A stretch of DNA of 64,000 nt from assembly GCF_014195535.1 (NCBI RefSeq), contig NZ_JACIBY010000001.1, positions 871,748 through 935,747 of the forward strand. The letters are read 5' to 3'. This stretch comes from Runella defluvii (GTDB lineage: Bacteria > Bacteroidota > Bacteroidia > Cytophagales > Spirosomataceae). The number at the start of each line of letters is the position of its first letter. Position 1 is the stretch's first letter. The translations under genes and the position numbers were made by a program. Shown here piece after piece: positions 63,371 through 64,000 of the stretch. The notes under the pieces were generated by a model. It saw nothing but the letters and a program-made list of their open reading frames with translations, made no database searches and was not told the origin of the DNA.

Positions 63371-64000
63371 ATGAAATTGCTTGTTTCTTTCTGTTTGTGT
63401 TTCCCGCTCGTGTTTACAGGATGGGCGCAGCGCTTGCAACGCTACCAACACGAAACTTTTCCCCAAATCGACTCCGTCATCAACGTCCCCTACGGCGAAG
63501 CGCGAAACGTTAAAGGTGAAAACGAAAAACTCTTGCTCGACGTTTACAGCCCCCATGGCGACACGCTCCGCAAGCGTCCGTTGGTGGTGTTTGTGCACGG
63601 AGGAGGGTTTACGGGAGGAGATAAAAAGGTAGGGTATCCGCTGTTGTTCAGCTATGGATTAGCCAAAAGAGGCTACGTCTGTGGTTCTATCAACTATCGG
63701 CTGGGTGTGGAAGAACCCAAAAACGATAAAAGCTATTTTGAAGCCATGTACCGCGCGGTGCAAGACACCAAAGCCGCCATTCGTTTTTTTAGAAAAAATG
63801 CCGAGCAGTACGGAATCGACACGTCCCAAATTTACCTCATGGGAGGCTCGGCGGGAGCCATGACTGCCCTGCACGCGGCGTATTTGGACGCGAAAGAAGT
63901 GCCTGCCTACGTCAATACCGAGCGCTGGGGAATGCTGGAAGGCAATAGTGGCAACGCAGGGTATTCGTCGAAAGTAAAAGCCATCATCAATTGCTGGGGA
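63371..64000 (+). CDS. Secreted alpha/beta hydrolase (carboxylesterase-like), 3' truncated by window end
   Basis: 210 residues are visible from the ATG at 63371 (MKLLVSFCLCFPLVFTGWAQ), a signal peptide. The oxyanion motif VFVHGGGF and the nucleophile elbow LMGGSAGAMTALHAAY with the Ser are clear; the acid and His lie beyond the window. It belongs to the BD-FAE/carboxylesterase group acting on acyl or phenolic esters. It follows the DUF1080 pair and may serve the same polysaccharide degradation. Confidence 0.8.
   Translation, partial: MKLLVSFCLCFPLVFTGWAQRLQRYQHETFPQIDSVINVPYGEARNVKGENEKLLLDVYSPHGDTLRKRPLVVFVHGGGFTGGDKKVGYPLLFSYGLAKRGYVCGSINYRLGVEEPKNDKSYFEAMYRAVQDTKAAIRFFRKNAEQYGIDTSQIYLMGGSAGAMTALHAAYLDAKEVPAYVNTERWGMLEGNSGNAGYSSKVKAIINCWG

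Noticed and set aside
1-64000. tRNA and rRNA genes
   Set aside because: No cloverleaf with TTC-loop consensus and no rRNA-like stretch was found on reading both strands; a covariance-model scan would be decisive.

Overview
The window is chromosomal DNA of a Bacteroidota bacterium, most likely a Cytophagales member of the Runella/Spirosoma/Dyadobacter type (inference, not a species call). Supporting signs are three secreted proteins with type IX secretion (T9SS) C-terminal sorting domains, an ECF sigma/FecR/SusC/SusD set with an STN domain, a split rhodanese/DUF2892 pair, DUF1080, DUF2891, DUF3817, DUF4833 and DUF6132 proteins, and TAnnTTTG-type promoter elements. No rRNA, tRNA or CRISPR array was seen.

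Layout. 0-4 kb: a sulfur-handling trio on the minus strand (rhodanese, DUF2892, DUF6132), a secreted esterase, an ECF sigma factor with a very short partner, and lgt. 4-10 kb: one giant secreted protein with Calx-beta, nuclease (endonuclease/exonuclease/phosphatase) and Ig-like domains. 10.7-12.9 kb: a glycine-zipper protein gene cut in two by an IS630-family element; removing the element restores one open frame. 13-17 kb: DUF2200, an S9 peptidase, an Rpn-type nuclease, and two AT-rich unknown genes. 17.5-25.3 kb: a GH65 phosphorylase and a type I secretion-like operon (ABC, HlyD, TolC) whose ABC protein has lost several catalytic ATPase residues. 25-35 kb: secreted subtilase, DsbA-like protein, MFS transporter, cytochrome-like lipoprotein, sterol desaturase family protein, metK and a dusB-type gene. 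35-47 kb: a 1230-residue T9SS protein, DUF2891, a multi-spanning membrane protein carrying a duplicated in-frame palindrome, an AGE-family epimerase, GNAT, SlyD-like FKBP, agmatine deiminase, DsrE-like and RfbC-like proteins.

47-63 kb looks like one carbohydrate-use region. A LacI regulator with a perfect 16-bp operator in its divergent promoter region sits beside a two-subunit GMC/Gluconate_2-dh3 dehydrogenase on one side and a GH88 unsaturated glycuronyl hydrolase on the other. An ECF sigma factor follows GH88 by 13 bp; FecR, SusC with STN domain, SusD and a DUF1080 (3-keto-glycoside hydrolase type) protein follow. The sigma/FecR pair is split by about 1.4 kb holding five long palindromic units and an IS200-type Y1 transposase. 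The final gene, a secreted alpha/beta hydrolase, runs off the window.

The most unusual items are the palindrome array abutting a Y1 transposase inside a sigma/anti-sigma operon; the degenerate ABC exporter; the exactly reversible IS630 insertion; and a family of short GGTTGTGAGCAACC palindromes in many intergenic gaps.
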